Source of the DNA: Bacteroidota bacterium | GTDB taxonomy: Bacteria; Bacteroidota; Bacteroidia; Bacteroidales; Lentimicrobiaceae | Reading direction: 5' to 3' | Length of the DNA: 64,000 nt | NCBI GenBank assembly: GCA_009773455.1 | Contig: WSXU01000014.1 | Location: 68,078 to 132,077, forward strand | Part shown: one piece after another, positions 38,192-48,223 of the stretch | How the letters are laid out: each line of letters begins with the position of its first letter | Numbering within the stretch: position 1 is the first letter of the stretch | Notes under the pieces: generated by a model | Told to the model about the DNA's origin: nothing | What the model saw: only the letters and a program-made list of their open reading frames with translations | Databases searched by the model: none | Made by a program: the position numbers and the translations under genes

Positions 38192-41100
38192 ATGGTTCTG
38201 AATCCGATTCTCAAGTTTTTCCGCGACCTGGAAACCTTTAACCAGGACCCTGAGTTTATCCGTTACCGGGAAAGTAACCTGCGCAGCACCTTTACCCTCG
38301 TCACAGTCCTGGGCATTACCACACTGATGCTGTTTCACGTGATCGATCTCTTCATGGGGACAGGCGATCCTGTTGCATTGATGCGGGTCAGGATTTTCAC
38401 TTCAGCTGCTTTGCTTGTTAACCTTATGCTCTCTCTGGGTACTCGTTACCATTACCGTCGGAAAGTGTATACCTGCATAGGATTTTACCTGGGAATGGCG
38501 GCAAGTGCAATGATCTCTCACTATGCTGATCCTCAGGAAACCCGTTACTGGATTGGTCCGGCATTGCTTCTGCTGGTCTGGTTTGCCTTTATCCCTTTTC
38601 GTTTTTCAAGACAGGTACTGCATGGATTCTTTTTCCTTATCCTGTATACAGGATTGATATGGATACTTGCACCTGCACCTGCCGATCCGATGCATCTTGC
38701 AGGTGCCAGCCTTTTTCTGGCTGGTTTTTTTGCCCTTGGTGTCATTCTTGCTTTCTATAACAATCAGTCTTCAGCAACCATCTTTTCAGCGCGGAAAGCA
38801 GCAAGGACAAGTGATGACCGTTACAGGATACTTACCGAGCATATGCAGGATGTTGTGTGGACACTTGATTTACGCACCAGGAAGTTCTCATTCATCAGTC
38901 CTTCGGTTGAGAAACTGCGTGGGTTCACAGCCGATGAAGTGATGCGAATGCCTTTTGAAGCTTCATTCACTCCACAAAGTGCCGAAAAGGTTTCTGCGAT
39001 GCTTGCAAATGTTGTTCGCGAATTTCAGGCCGGTAAAGACTTTACATCGTTCGCCGTGGGAGAACTTGAGCAGTATTGTCGTGACGGCTCTACGGTATGG
39101 ATTGAAGTGGCCGCTACGCTGATCACAGACGAAAAAGGAGAACTTGCCGAAATGCTGGGTGTTTCCAGAAACATTACCGCACGAAGGAAAGCCGAACAGG
39201 CTATGCGTGAATCTGAAGAGAAATACCGTACCCTGATCAGCCAGGCCAATGATGGTATTTTTATTACGCAGGATGAGGTTTTCAGGTTTGTTAACCAGGC
39301 TTTTTGCGATATTACCGAATATACAACCACTGAACTGATTGGCAAGCCGTTCATCGACCTGATTGCTCCTGAAGAAGTAACGCACCTGGTCGATATTCAC
39401 CGCAGGCGAATGGCCGGGGAGAAAGTGCCGGATATGTATTCAACCATTGGGGTATCGAAGAGCGGACGAAGGGTGAATCTCGAATTCAATGGCAGTACCA
39501 TTGAATATGAGGGAAGGCCGGCTTCGTTTGTCATCATGCGCGATAACACGGAACAGATGAAATCAGCCGCCCTTATCCGTGAAAGTGAAGAGAAGTACCG
39601 CTCACTGGTTGAGAGAGCCAACGATGGCATTGTTATCCTCCAGGATGGAAAAGTCAGGTTCATCAACCAGATGATGGCCCGGATTCTGGGTTATAGCGTA
39701 GATGAGATACTTGATACGCCGTTTGTCAATTTTATTGCTCCTGATGAACGGGAAAAAATTCTCGAAATTTACCATAAAAGACAGGCAGGAGAACCGGTTC
39801 CGCAGATCTATGAATCTGTGCTGATCAGGAAAGACGGGAATCTCAGGCCCGTTGAGTTCAACAATGGTATAATAACCTACAATGGTACAATAGCTACACA
39901 GACTTATATCCGCGACATTACAGAACGAAAGGCAGCAGAACAGGCACTGGTTGAAAGTGAGCAGCGTTATGCCCTGGCCGTTGAAGGGGTGAATGAAGGT
40001 ATCTTCGATTGGAACCTCGTTACCAATGAAGTCTATTTCTCAAATAACTACAAGGCCATCATGGGGCTTAAACCCGATGAGATGAAGAATGATCTTTCGG
40101 AGTGGGATACCCGGATTCATCCCGATGACAGGGAAATGGTGCTCCGGGCAAACAGGGATTTCATCAGTGGGAAGTCCCCGGTGTATAATCCGGAATACCG
40201 GCTCCTTCACCGTTCCGGAGAATATCGCTGGATACTTGCCCGTGGTGTCTGCCTCAGGGATGAAAGCGGGAAAGCATACCGGATGGCAGGATCACATATG
40301 GATATTACTGAACGCCGCCAATCGGAGGAAAGGCTGCGTGAAAGTGAGGCACGGTATCGCAGCATTTTTGATACAGCAGCCGATGCTATATTCCTCATCG
40401 ACAAGCAAAGCGGTTCCATCGTGGATGTCAACCAGCCAGCGACCAGGATTTATGGTTTCAGCACGGAAGAACTTCTTTCGATGAACATACAGCAACTGGC
40501 CGATGAACCTGATGAAACCATAGAAATACTTGATGCTACCACCCGGTTTCATTTTGTACCACTAAGAAAATCGGTGCGTAAAGATGGTCAGGTTGTGCTG
40601 GTGGAGATTTCGGCAAGTTATTTCGAGATGGCAGGTAAACCCTACGTGATTGCCATGGTACATGACATCACACTGCGAAAAAAGGCGGAAGAGGCACTCC
40701 GCGAAAGTGAAACCAAATTCAGGGAGATCACTGACCTTTTACCCCAGTTGATTTATGAACTGGATAACCGGGGCACCATTACTTTTCTGAACCGGACCGG
40801 AAAGGAGATGTTTGGCATAACAGAAGCTCAGATAAGGAAAGGTCTTCAGGCTTCCGCCCTGGTGGTACCTGAACATCGTGATCGGCTGATGAGGAATTTC
40901 ACGGAAGTAATGAATCTCAGGTATTCAGACATTGAGAATGAATTCCTTGGCCTCCGGAGTGATGGCAGCAGGTTCCCGATTCTTGTTTATGGGTCGGCGG
41001 TGCTTCGCGATGGACAGGTAACCGGCAACAGGGGAGTGGTGATCGACATCACAGACAGAAAAAATACAGAAGAGGAATTGCGAAGAGTAAATGAACGACT

Positions 41101-42130
41101 GACTTTGCATTTCAGGCAAACCCCACTTGCCTATATTGAATGGAATGAAAAACTTGAAGTAACAGACTGGAATCCTGCGGCCGAAAACATTTTTGGCTAT
41201 ACCCGGGATGAAGTTATGGGCAAACACGCCTTTAACCTGATCGTTCCGTCACATATACAGGATGAAATTGCACGCCTGTCCGAAAGCATCCTGAATCAGG
41301 CCGGCGGTCAGCGTAATACCAATGAGAACATCACTAAAAGCGGGCACGCCATCATCTGCAACTGGTACAATACTCCGCTTAAGGATACCACAGGGAAGGT
41401 GATCGGTCTTGCATCTCTGGTTCAGGATATCACTGAACAAAAGAAACTGGAAGCCGAACTTGAGCGTTATGTGACAGTACTGGAGAAAAATTATTCTGAA
41501 TCCAAGATAAAGGTTCAATCCTATTCGCTTGAACTGGAAACCAGAAAAAATGAGCTGTTGCAGCTTCAGAAGGAGAATCTGCAGTCACAGTTTGAAACCT
41601 TGCGTAGTCAGGTAAATCCGCATTTTTTGTTCAACAGCCTGAATGTGCTGACTTCTCTTATCAAAATTGAACCAGACCTTGCAGAGCAGTTTACCATTCG
41701 TTTGTCAATGGTGTACCGGTATGTACTCGAAAATAAGGATAAAGACCTGGTAAGCCTTGAGACAGAGTTAGATTTTCTGAAAGCATACACCTTTCTGCTC
41801 GACATCCGTTTTTCAGGAAAGATGAAAGTGGTTGTTGACCTGCCCGAAGAAAAACTACAGCTGAAAGTCGTACCACTTGCCTTGCAGTTACTGATTGAAA
41901 ATGCGATCAAACACAATACTTTTTCGAAGAAACAACCTTTACAGGTCGATATTTATCATGTACTTGATTACCTTGTGGTAGAGAATAACCTTCAGGTCAG
42001 GGAATCGCATGTACAGTCAACCGGTGTGGGATTAAACAACATTGCTAGCAGGTATGCCTATTTTACCGACCGTAAAACTGTTGCCGGTGTTGAAGGAGAA
42101 AAGTTTGTGGTGAAAATACCTTTGTTGTAA
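38192..42130 (+). CDS. Multi-PAS (about 7) membrane sensor kinase, LytS/YehU-type His_kinase C-terminus
   Basis: N-terminal hydrophobic helices; seven PAS-like blocks; QVNPHFLFNSLNVLTSLI and LALQLLIENAIKHN. Confidence 0.93.
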   Translation: MVLNPILKFFRDLETFNQDPEFIRYRESNLRSTFTLVTVLGITTLMLFHVIDLFMGTGDPVALMRVRIFTSAALLVNLMLSLGTRYHYRRKVYTCIGFYLGMAASAMISHYADPQETRYWIGPALLLLVWFAFIPFRFSRQVLHGFFFLILYTGLIWILAPAPADPMHLAGASLFLAGFFALGVILAFYNNQSSATIFSARKAARTSDDRYRILTEHMQDVVWTLDLRTRKFSFISPSVEKLRGFTADEVMRMPFEASFTPQSAEKVSAMLANVVREFQAGKDFTSFAVGELEQYCRDGSTVWIEVAATLITDEKGELAEMLGVSRNITARRKAEQAMRESEEKYRTLISQANDGIFITQDEVFRFVNQAFCDITEYTTTELIGKPFIDLIAPEEVTHLVDIHRRRMAGEKVPDMYSTIGVSKSGRRVNLEFNGSTIEYEGRPASFVIMRDNTEQMKSAALIRESEEKYRSLVERANDGIVILQDGKVRFINQMMARILGYSVDEILDTPFVNFIAPDEREKILEIYHKRQAGEPVPQIYESVLIRKDGNLRPVEFNNGIITYNGTIATQTYIRDITERKAAEQALVESEQRYALAVEGVNEGIFDWNLVTNEVYFSNNYKAIMGLKPDEMKNDLSEWDTRIHPDDREMVLRANRDFISGKSPVYNPEYRLLHRSGEYRWILARGVCLRDESGKAYRMAGSHMDITERRQSEERLRESEARYRSIFDTAADAIFLIDKQSGSIVDVNQPATRIYGFSTEELLSMNIQQLADEPDETIEILDATTRFHFVPLRKSVRKDGQVVLVEISASYFEMAGKPYVIAMVHDITLRKKAEEALRESETKFREITDLLPQLIYELDNRGTITFLNRTGKEMFGITEAQIRKGLQASALVVPEHRDRLMRNFTEVMNLRYSDIENEFLGLRSDGSRFPILVYGSAVLRDGQVTGNRGVVIDITDRKNTEEELRRVNERLTLHFRQTPLAYIEWNEKLEVTDWNPAAENIFGYTRDEVMGKHAFNLIVPSHIQDEIARLSESILNQAGGQRNTNENITKSGHAIICNWYNTPLKDTTGKVIGLASLVQDITEQKKLEAELERYVTVLEKNYSESKIKVQSYSLELETRKNELLQLQKENLQSQFETLRSQVNPHFLFNSLNVLTSLIKIEPDLAEQFTIRLSMVYRYVLENKDKDLVSLETELDFLKAYTFLLDIRFSGKMKVVVDLPEEKLQLKVVPLALQLLIENAIKHNTFSKKQPLQVDIYHVLDYLVVENNLQVRESHVQSTGVGLNNIASRYAYFTDRKTVAGVEGEKFVVKIPLL

Positions 42131-42230
42131 ATCCGTATCATGAGACCGGTTCATTTTGATTTCAATGAGGTTATATTCATCAGACTGTGTGCCAAGTTAT
42201 TACTTTTAATTAATTCAATAAACCATCCCT

Positions 42231-42983
42231 ATGAAAGTTGTCATTATTGAGGATGAAGAACTGGCAGCCCGCCGTCTCGAAAGCCTGATCAGGGAATGTG
42301 CCCCTGACGCTGAAGTGATTGCCAGACTGGAATCGGTTGAAGATGCCGTTGACTGGTTCAGGAACCATCCTTCGCCCGATCTGATCTTCCTTGACATTCA
42401 CCTGGAAGATGACCTGAGTTTTTCAATTTTTGAGAAAGTAAAGGTCAGTTCACCCATCATCTTCACCACGGCGTTCGACGAATATGCCATCCGGGCGTTC
42501 AGGATGAAGAGCATCGATTACCTGCTTAAGCCCATTGTTCAGGAAGAGCTGGCCAGAAGTCTCGAAAAGTACCGGGAGTTCACTGCCGTTAAACAGCAAC
42601 CCGATATGGATGCTTTGTACAGGATGATTTCATCCGGTGCACCTGCTTATAAGGAGCGCTTTTCGGTAACGGTAGGGCAGAAGATTAAAAGCTATCCGAC
42701 ATCTGAAATTTCCTGGTTCTATTCGGAAGAGGGTATTACGTTTATGGTGATCAACGACAATCACCAATACCCCATAGATTTCAGTCTTGATGACCTTGCA
42801 GGACAACTGAATCCGAAGGAATATTTCAGGGTAAACCGACAGTTTCTGGTAAGTCTGGGGTCGATAAAAAATGTCCACATATACCCGAAAAGCCGTCTGA
42901 AAATTGAGATTTCACCCCCACCGGACAGGGAAGTATTTGTCAGCCGCGATAAAGTGACCAGGTTTAAAGAGTGGCTGGGTTAA
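42231..42983 (+). CDS. LytTR-family response regulator
   Basis: VVIIEDEELAARRLESLI...PDLIFLDIHLEDD...FRMKSIDYLLKPI; LytTR ISWFYSEEGITFMV...YFRVNRQFLVSL. Confidence 0.95.
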   Translation: MKVVIIEDEELAARRLESLIRECAPDAEVIARLESVEDAVDWFRNHPSPDLIFLDIHLEDDLSFSIFEKVKVSSPIIFTTAFDEYAIRAFRMKSIDYLLKPIVQEELARSLEKYREFTAVKQQPDMDALYRMISSGAPAYKERFSVTVGQKIKSYPTSEISWFYSEEGITFMVINDNHQYPIDFSLDDLAGQLNPKEYFRVNRQFLVSLGSIKNVHIYPKSRLKIEISPPPDREVFVSRDKVTRFKEWLG

Positions 42984-42990
42984 ACTTAGT

Positions 42991-43056
42991 TAACAGATAA
43001 CAATTAACAGTTAACAGTTAACAGTTAGCAGTTAGCAGATAGCAGTTAGCAGTTAA
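42991..43056. repeat. Heptameric tandem repeat TAACAGT/TAGCAGT
   Basis: TAACAGA TAACAAT TAACAGT TAACAGT TAACAGT TAGCAGT TAGCAGA TAGCAGT TAGCAGT, starting 8 nt after the stop at 42983. Confidence 0.9.
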
Positions 43057-43396
43057 GGTATAAATTCATAGGCATTTATCTGATTTTTCAGTATATTTAC
43101 GTTGATGCCGGGATCAGGTGTTGATAAGCATTTTTGTTGGCTTAATTATTTTACATTCATTTCCAGGATTAGGACTCTGTCGTCTAAAAGGTAATCAGCA
43201 TCAACATAATCAACAGCTCAAATTCTGGCAGTCAGGTATATTGGAAATTTATAGGCATCGATGGTTGCAAAGCCATTTTTTTCTCATATTTGTTTAAGGA
43301 TTGGAATTCAGCTGAGTATCTTTCCGGACCATTTTGACCGATGCTGCCCCGGAACCACCATCTGTGTTCTTAAAGACCAAATAAACACAACTGCTT

Positions 43397-44104
43397 ATGC
43401 TGACCGAAGCGCAGAAACAGTTGCTTCTTCAGGAAAAGGATCAGAACATAGCGCTGATCTACCTTGCTGAAGAGTACCCTTTGACCGGATTGATGCAATC
43501 GGGCAATATGATGATGTGCAGGTTTCAGTCCGATGAAGAGTGGTGCCATTTCAGCCACAACAGCACTACCCGTTTTATTGATGATTTTTTTGGAAGCCAT
43601 CCCAGTGGTCAGTATGTGGTAATTTCTGACGATCATGTATTTGACTACGCAAGAAAACATCATCGGTTGATATGGTCAATCACATGTCACCGGCTGTTTC
43701 TGAAAGACTCCGTCACATCCTCTGTTAATAATCTTATTCAACCACTCAGGTCCGAACACCTGAAGATCGTTTACGATAATTCGAAATACCAGCAGTTTCT
43801 GAATCTGAATTACCTTTCTAAAAGACTTGATCTTGGTGGCGGGTATTGTGTGAATGTGGAGGATAATCCTGTTGGCTGGATGATGACCCACGACGATGGT
43901 TCTGTCGGGATGCTTCATGTGCTGGATGATTTCAGGGGGCGGGGCTATGCAAGGATGCTGGTGAAAGCAATGACGAACAGGGTCAGACAAAAAGGACGTG
44001 AGGTCTATGCTCACATTGAACCTTCAAACGAGCCTTCGCTTAAGCTGTTTCTCAGCCTTGGATTCGAAATCAGGGGTAAGATTACCTGGGCCTTTTTCAG
44101 GTAA
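43397..44104 (+). CDS. GNAT N-acetyltransferase
   Basis: C-terminal VGMLHVLDDFRGRGYARMLVKAMTNRVRQKGREVYAHIEPSNEPSLKLFLSLGFE. Confidence 0.88.
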   Translation: MLTEAQKQLLLQEKDQNIALIYLAEEYPLTGLMQSGNMMMCRFQSDEEWCHFSHNSTTRFIDDFFGSHPSGQYVVISDDHVFDYARKHHRLIWSITCHRLFLKDSVTSSVNNLIQPLRSEHLKIVYDNSKYQQFLNLNYLSKRLDLGGGYCVNVEDNPVGWMMTHDDGSVGMLHVLDDFRGRGYARMLVKAMTNRVRQKGREVYAHIEPSNEPSLKLFLSLGFEIRGKITWAFFR

Positions 44105-44157
44105 CAGTTAACAGTTAACAGTTAACAAATAACAAATAACAAATAACAAATAACAGA
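44102..44157. repeat. Heptameric tandem repeat TAACAGT/TAACAAA starting at the stop codon
   Basis: Eight consecutive 7-mers: TAACAGT x3, TAACAAA x4, TAACAGA; first TAA is the gene stop. Confidence 0.93.
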
Positions 44158-44208
44158 TATCAGATTAAAGGTAACAATTTAATTTTCAATGAAGAATTTA
44201 GGGTGAGG

Positions 44209-47200
44209 TCAGTATTCATCCCATGCCGTGATGGCTATGTCGTTGGGTTGCAACCTGCATATGGCATAAATGAAAGCGCTGGCGAGCCGGGCATTCGTAA
44301 TCAGGGGAATGTTAAAGTCAACCGCCGACCGCCTGATCAGATAATCGTTATACAGTTCTGATTTTGATAAATCTTTCGGAATATTGATAACCAGATCAAT
44401 TTTCCGGTTGCGGAGAAATTCCAGGGTATTGGGCTGGGTTTCATCGTCGGGCCAGAAAAGTGTGGTTGCTTCAACATGATTGTCTGTCAGGAATTTCGCG
44501 GATCCTGGTGTTGCATATAGCGTATACCCCCTTTCAACGAGCATACGGGCACTTTGCAGCAATTCTATTTTTGACCGGGCATCACCTGTTGAAAGCAGAA
44601 TGTTTTTCCCAGGTATCCTGTATCCGACCGACAGCATGGCATTCAGCAAGGCTTCATAATAATTATCTCCCAGGCAGCCAACTTCCCCGGTACTGGCCAT
44701 TTCAACACCCAGCACCGGATCGGCAGCCTGAAGCCGGGCAAAGGAAAACTGCGGTGCTTTGATGCCGACATAATCAAGGTCAAAGGCAGACTTTCCCGGT
44801 TTCTCGGTTTTCAAACCAAGCATAGCCAGGGTAGCAAGTTCAATCAGATTCAGTTTTAAAACCTTGGAAACAAAGGGGAAGCTTCTGGATGCACGGAGAT
44901 TACATTCAATGACCTTGATATCGTTGTCGCGGGCGAGGAACTGCATATTGAAAGGCCCGGTTATTTCCAGTGCCCGGGCGATATCACGCGAAATACGCTT
45001 GATCCGGCGTGCGGTTTCAAAATACATTTTCTGGGCCGGAAAAACGATGGTGGCATCTCCGGAGTGCACCCCGGCAAACTCAATGTGTTCTGAAATGGCA
45101 TAGGCAACTATTTCTCCCTTGTCAGCCACCGCATCGATCTCAATTTCCTTGGCATTCTGAATAAATTCAGAAACCACCACCGGGTATTCCTTTGATACCT
45201 TCACGGCAAGCTGAAGATAATAGTCAAGTTCCTGCCGGTTGCTCACAACATTCATGGCGGCTCCGGAAAGAACATAAGAAGGCCTGATCAACAGCGGGAA
45301 TCCCACTTCATCTGCAAAACGGTATATCTGAGATATCTCTGTCAGTTCACTCCATCGGGGCTGATCTATTTTCAACTTGTCGAGCAATGAAGAAAACTTG
45401 TGACGGTTTTCTGCCATATCAATGTTTTCGGGTGAAGTGCCCAGGATGGGCACTTTCTGCCGGTGAAGACGCATGGCAAGGTTATTGGCAATCTGTCCGC
45501 CGGTGCTGATAATCACACCTTTGGGCTGCTCAAGCTCGATGATATCCATGGTTCGTTCAAAGGAAAGCTCATCAAAATAGAGCCGGTCGCAGGTGTCGTA
45601 GTCTGTACTGACGGTTTCCGGATTATAGTTAATCATGATGCCCCTGAATCCTTCTTTGCGTGCCGTTGTCAGCGCATTAACCGAACACCAGTCAAATTCT
45701 ACCGAACTACCGATTCTGTATGCTCCGGAGCCCAGAACAATCACAGATTTTCCATCTTTCTCCGGTTCAATATCATGGGTGCTCCCCGAATAGGTCAGGT
45801 AGAGGTAATTCGTTTGTGCCGGGTACTCGGCAGCCAAAGTGTCGATCTGCTTTATGTAAGGTAAAATCCCTAGTTTTTTGCGGTATGTGCGGATGATCAG
45901 TACATCTTCATGAATGTTGCCCTTGCCTTTCAGCACCAGTCGGGCAAGCTGAAAATCGGAGAATCCTTTCTGCTTGGCCACCAACATCATTTCATGATCT
46001 ATTTCCAAAGGATCGTTGAATTTATTCAGTGTCAGACTGAGGTCATGGATGATTTTCAGTTTCACCAGGAACCAGAGATCGATCCTTGTCAGCTCATGTA
46101 CCTGCCCGACTGTATAGCCGGCATCAAAAGCGCTGGCAATGGCATAAATGCGCATATCGGTCGGTTCCGTCAGTGCTTTTTCTATGTCGGGGAACTCCAG
46201 ATCGCTGTTGCCTGTAAATCCATGGGTTCCTTGCCCTACCATCCGTAAGCCTTTTTGAATCGCTTCTTCAAAAGTGCGTCCGATGGCCATGATTTCACCA
46301 ACGCTCTTCATGCTGCTGCCAATCTCTTTCGAAACACCGATAAACTTATTCAAGTCCCACCGTGGAATTTTAACAACAACATAGTCGAGAGCCGGTTCAA
46401 AGAAAGCAGTGGTCGTTTTGGTTACGGCATTCTTTAATTCATGAAGTCCGTATCCCAGGGCCAGTTTTGCGGCCACAAATGCCAGCGGGTATCCGGTAGC
46501 TTTAGAGGCGAGGGCCGATGATCTCGACAAACGTGCATTGACTTCAATCACCCGGTAATCCTCACTTTCCGGATCCAGGGCATACTGAACATTACACTCC
46601 CCGACAATGCCAACCATTCTGACAATCTGAATGGCAAGGCTCCGCAGTTTATGATATTCACGGTTGGTGAGGGTTTGCGAAGGGGCTACTACGATACTCT
46701 CACCGGTGTGGATACCCAGCGGGTCGAAATTTTCCATGTTGCAAACCGTGATGCAGTTATCGTAACGATCGCGCACAACTTCATATTCCACCTCTTTCCA
46801 TCCTTTGAGCGACTCTTCAACAAGTATCTGATCCGAGTACGAAAAGGCCCTGGCCGCCAGATTCCTGAGTTCATCCTGATTGCTGCAGAACCCGGAACCC
46901 TGTCCGCCAAGGGTATAGGCGGCCCTGACAATGATCGGGAATCCGAGATTTTCGGAAACGTTTATGGCATCTTCTATCGTAGTAACAGCATGACTTCTGG
47001 GTGTTTTTACATTGATCCGGCGCAGACTGTCGGCAAAGATCTGCCGGTCTTCTGTATCAATGATTGACTGGATTGGGGTGCCAAGTACCTTAACGCCGTA
47101 CTTCTCAAAAACACCTGTTTTAAACAGTTCAATCCCGCAGTTCAGAGCAGTCTGACCACCAAATGAAAGCAGAACGCCTTCAGGCTTCTCTTTGATGATT

Positions 47201-47412
47201 ACTTTTTCGATGAAAAACGGGGTCACCGGCAGGAAATAAATGCGATCGGCCACACCTTCCGAGGTCTGCACCGTGGCAATGTTCGGGTTGATCAGAATCG
47301 TGAAAATACCTTCCTCGCGAAGCGCTTTCAACGCCTGGGACCCGCTGTAATCAAACTCTCCCGCTTCACCGATTTTGAGTGCCCCGGAACCAAGGATAAG
47401 TACCTTTTTCAT
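44209..47412 (-). CDS. carB: Carbamoyl-phosphate synthase large subunit
   Basis: 1067 aa; duplicated ATP-grasp halves; LGSGALKIGEAGEFDYSGSQALKALREEG; VLGSGAYRIGSSVEFDWCSVNAL. Confidence 0.98.
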   Translation of the reverse strand: MKKVLILGSGALKIGEAGEFDYSGSQALKALREEGIFTILINPNIATVQTSEGVADRIYFLPVTPFFIEKVIIKEKPEGVLLSFGGQTALNCGIELFKTGVFEKYGVKVLGTPIQSIIDTEDRQIFADSLRRINVKTPRSHAVTTIEDAINVSENLGFPIIVRAAYTLGGQGSGFCSNQDELRNLAARAFSYSDQILVEESLKGWKEVEYEVVRDRYDNCITVCNMENFDPLGIHTGESIVVAPSQTLTNREYHKLRSLAIQIVRMVGIVGECNVQYALDPESEDYRVIEVNARLSRSSALASKATGYPLAFVAAKLALGYGLHELKNAVTKTTTAFFEPALDYVVVKIPRWDLNKFIGVSKEIGSSMKSVGEIMAIGRTFEEAIQKGLRMVGQGTHGFTGNSDLEFPDIEKALTEPTDMRIYAIASAFDAGYTVGQVHELTRIDLWFLVKLKIIHDLSLTLNKFNDPLEIDHEMMLVAKQKGFSDFQLARLVLKGKGNIHEDVLIIRTYRKKLGILPYIKQIDTLAAEYPAQTNYLYLTYSGSTHDIEPEKDGKSVIVLGSGAYRIGSSVEFDWCSVNALTTARKEGFRGIMINYNPETVSTDYDTCDRLYFDELSFERTMDIIELEQPKGVIISTGGQIANNLAMRLHRQKVPILGTSPENIDMAENRHKFSSLLDKLKIDQPRWSELTEISQIYRFADEVGFPLLIRPSYVLSGAAMNVVSNRQELDYYLQLAVKVSKEYPVVVSEFIQNAKEIEIDAVADKGEIVAYAISEHIEFAGVHSGDATIVFPAQKMYFETARRIKRISRDIARALEITGPFNMQFLARDNDIKVIECNLRASRSFPFVSKVLKLNLIELATLAMLGLKTEKPGKSAFDLDYVGIKAPQFSFARLQAADPVLGVEMASTGEVGCLGDNYYEALLNAMLSVGYRIPGKNILLSTGDARSKIELLQSARMLVERGYTLYATPGSAKFLTDNHVEATTLFWPDDETQPNTLEFLRNRKIDLVINIPKDLSKSELYNDYLIRRSAVDFNIPLITNARLASAFIYAICRLQPNDIAITAWDEY

Positions 47413-47432
47413 GCTCAGAAACTAGGTTATGG

Positions 47433-47481
47433 TTAATTACGAATTATGAATGACGAATTACGAATGACGAATGAAAAATGA
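47433..47481. repeat. Heptameric tandem repeat CGAATGA/CGAATTA
   Basis: TTAATTA CGAATTA TGAATGA CGAATTA CGAATGA CGAATGA AAAATGA. Confidence 0.85.
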
Positions 47482-47523
47482 GAAGTAGAATTGGATTAAA
47501 TGAACAAAACAACGATCAAGTCA

Positions 47524-48205
47524 CACCCTCACTCCCTCACATTTTAGAACACCGATGACACAGATGAAACGGATTTACACGGAACTATTCGCTTCTTTTC
47601 GCCTTCTTCCGCTTAAGTCGCCTTCTTTCGCTCCCTCACACTCTCGCTCCCTCACATTTCAGAACACCGATGACACAGATGAAACGGATTTACACGGAAC
47701 TATTCGCTTCCTTTCGCCTTCTTTCACTTAAGTCGCCTTCTTTCGCTCCCTCACACTCTCGCTACCTCACATTTCAGACCACCGATGACACTGATGATAC
47801 GGATTAACACGGAAATAGTCGCTTCTTTTCGCCTTCTTTCGCTTAAGTCGCTTTTTTTTACTCCCTCACACCCTCACTCCCTCTCATTTCAGAAAACCGA
47901 TGACACTGATGAAACGGATTTACATGGAAATATTCACTTCCTTTCGCTTAAGTCGCTTAAGTCGCCTTCTTTCGCTCCCTCCCTTACTCACTCCCTCAAA
48001 TTATAGAACACGAATGACACGGATGAAACGGATTTACCCGATTTATTCGCTTTTTTTCGCTCCCTCACTCTCTCACTCTCTCACTCTCTCACTCCCTCAC
48101 ATTTTAGAACACCGATGACACCGATGAAACGGATTAACACAGATCTATTCACTTCTTTTCGCCTTTTTTCGCTTAAGTCGCTCTCTCGCTCACTCGTCGA
48201 CTCAT
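47524..48205. repeat. Six-copy ~115-bp tandem repeat array between carB and carA
   Basis: Core ACCGATGACAC(A/T)GATGAAACGGATT at 47551, 47666, 47781, 47896, 48010 (acgaatgaca variant), 48111; spacing 115,115,115,114,101. Confidence 0.95.
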
Positions 48206-48223
48206 TAAATCTTCAAAAAAAAC

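Noticed and set aside
43261-43396. Possible mobile-element remnant upstream of the GNAT gene (FPDHFDRCCPGTTICVLKDQ)
   Set aside because: Short, no inverted repeats or recognisable transposase motif; cannot support a call without a search.
47785-48118. ORFs 47785..48006 and 47900..48118
   Set aside because: Low-complexity translations of the tandem array (FRLLSLKSL..., THSL...); no coding support.
47524-48205. Possible CRISPR array in the carA-carB gap
   Set aside because: The whole ~115-bp unit is repeated, including the would-be spacers, and there are no cas genes. It is a tandem minisatellite.
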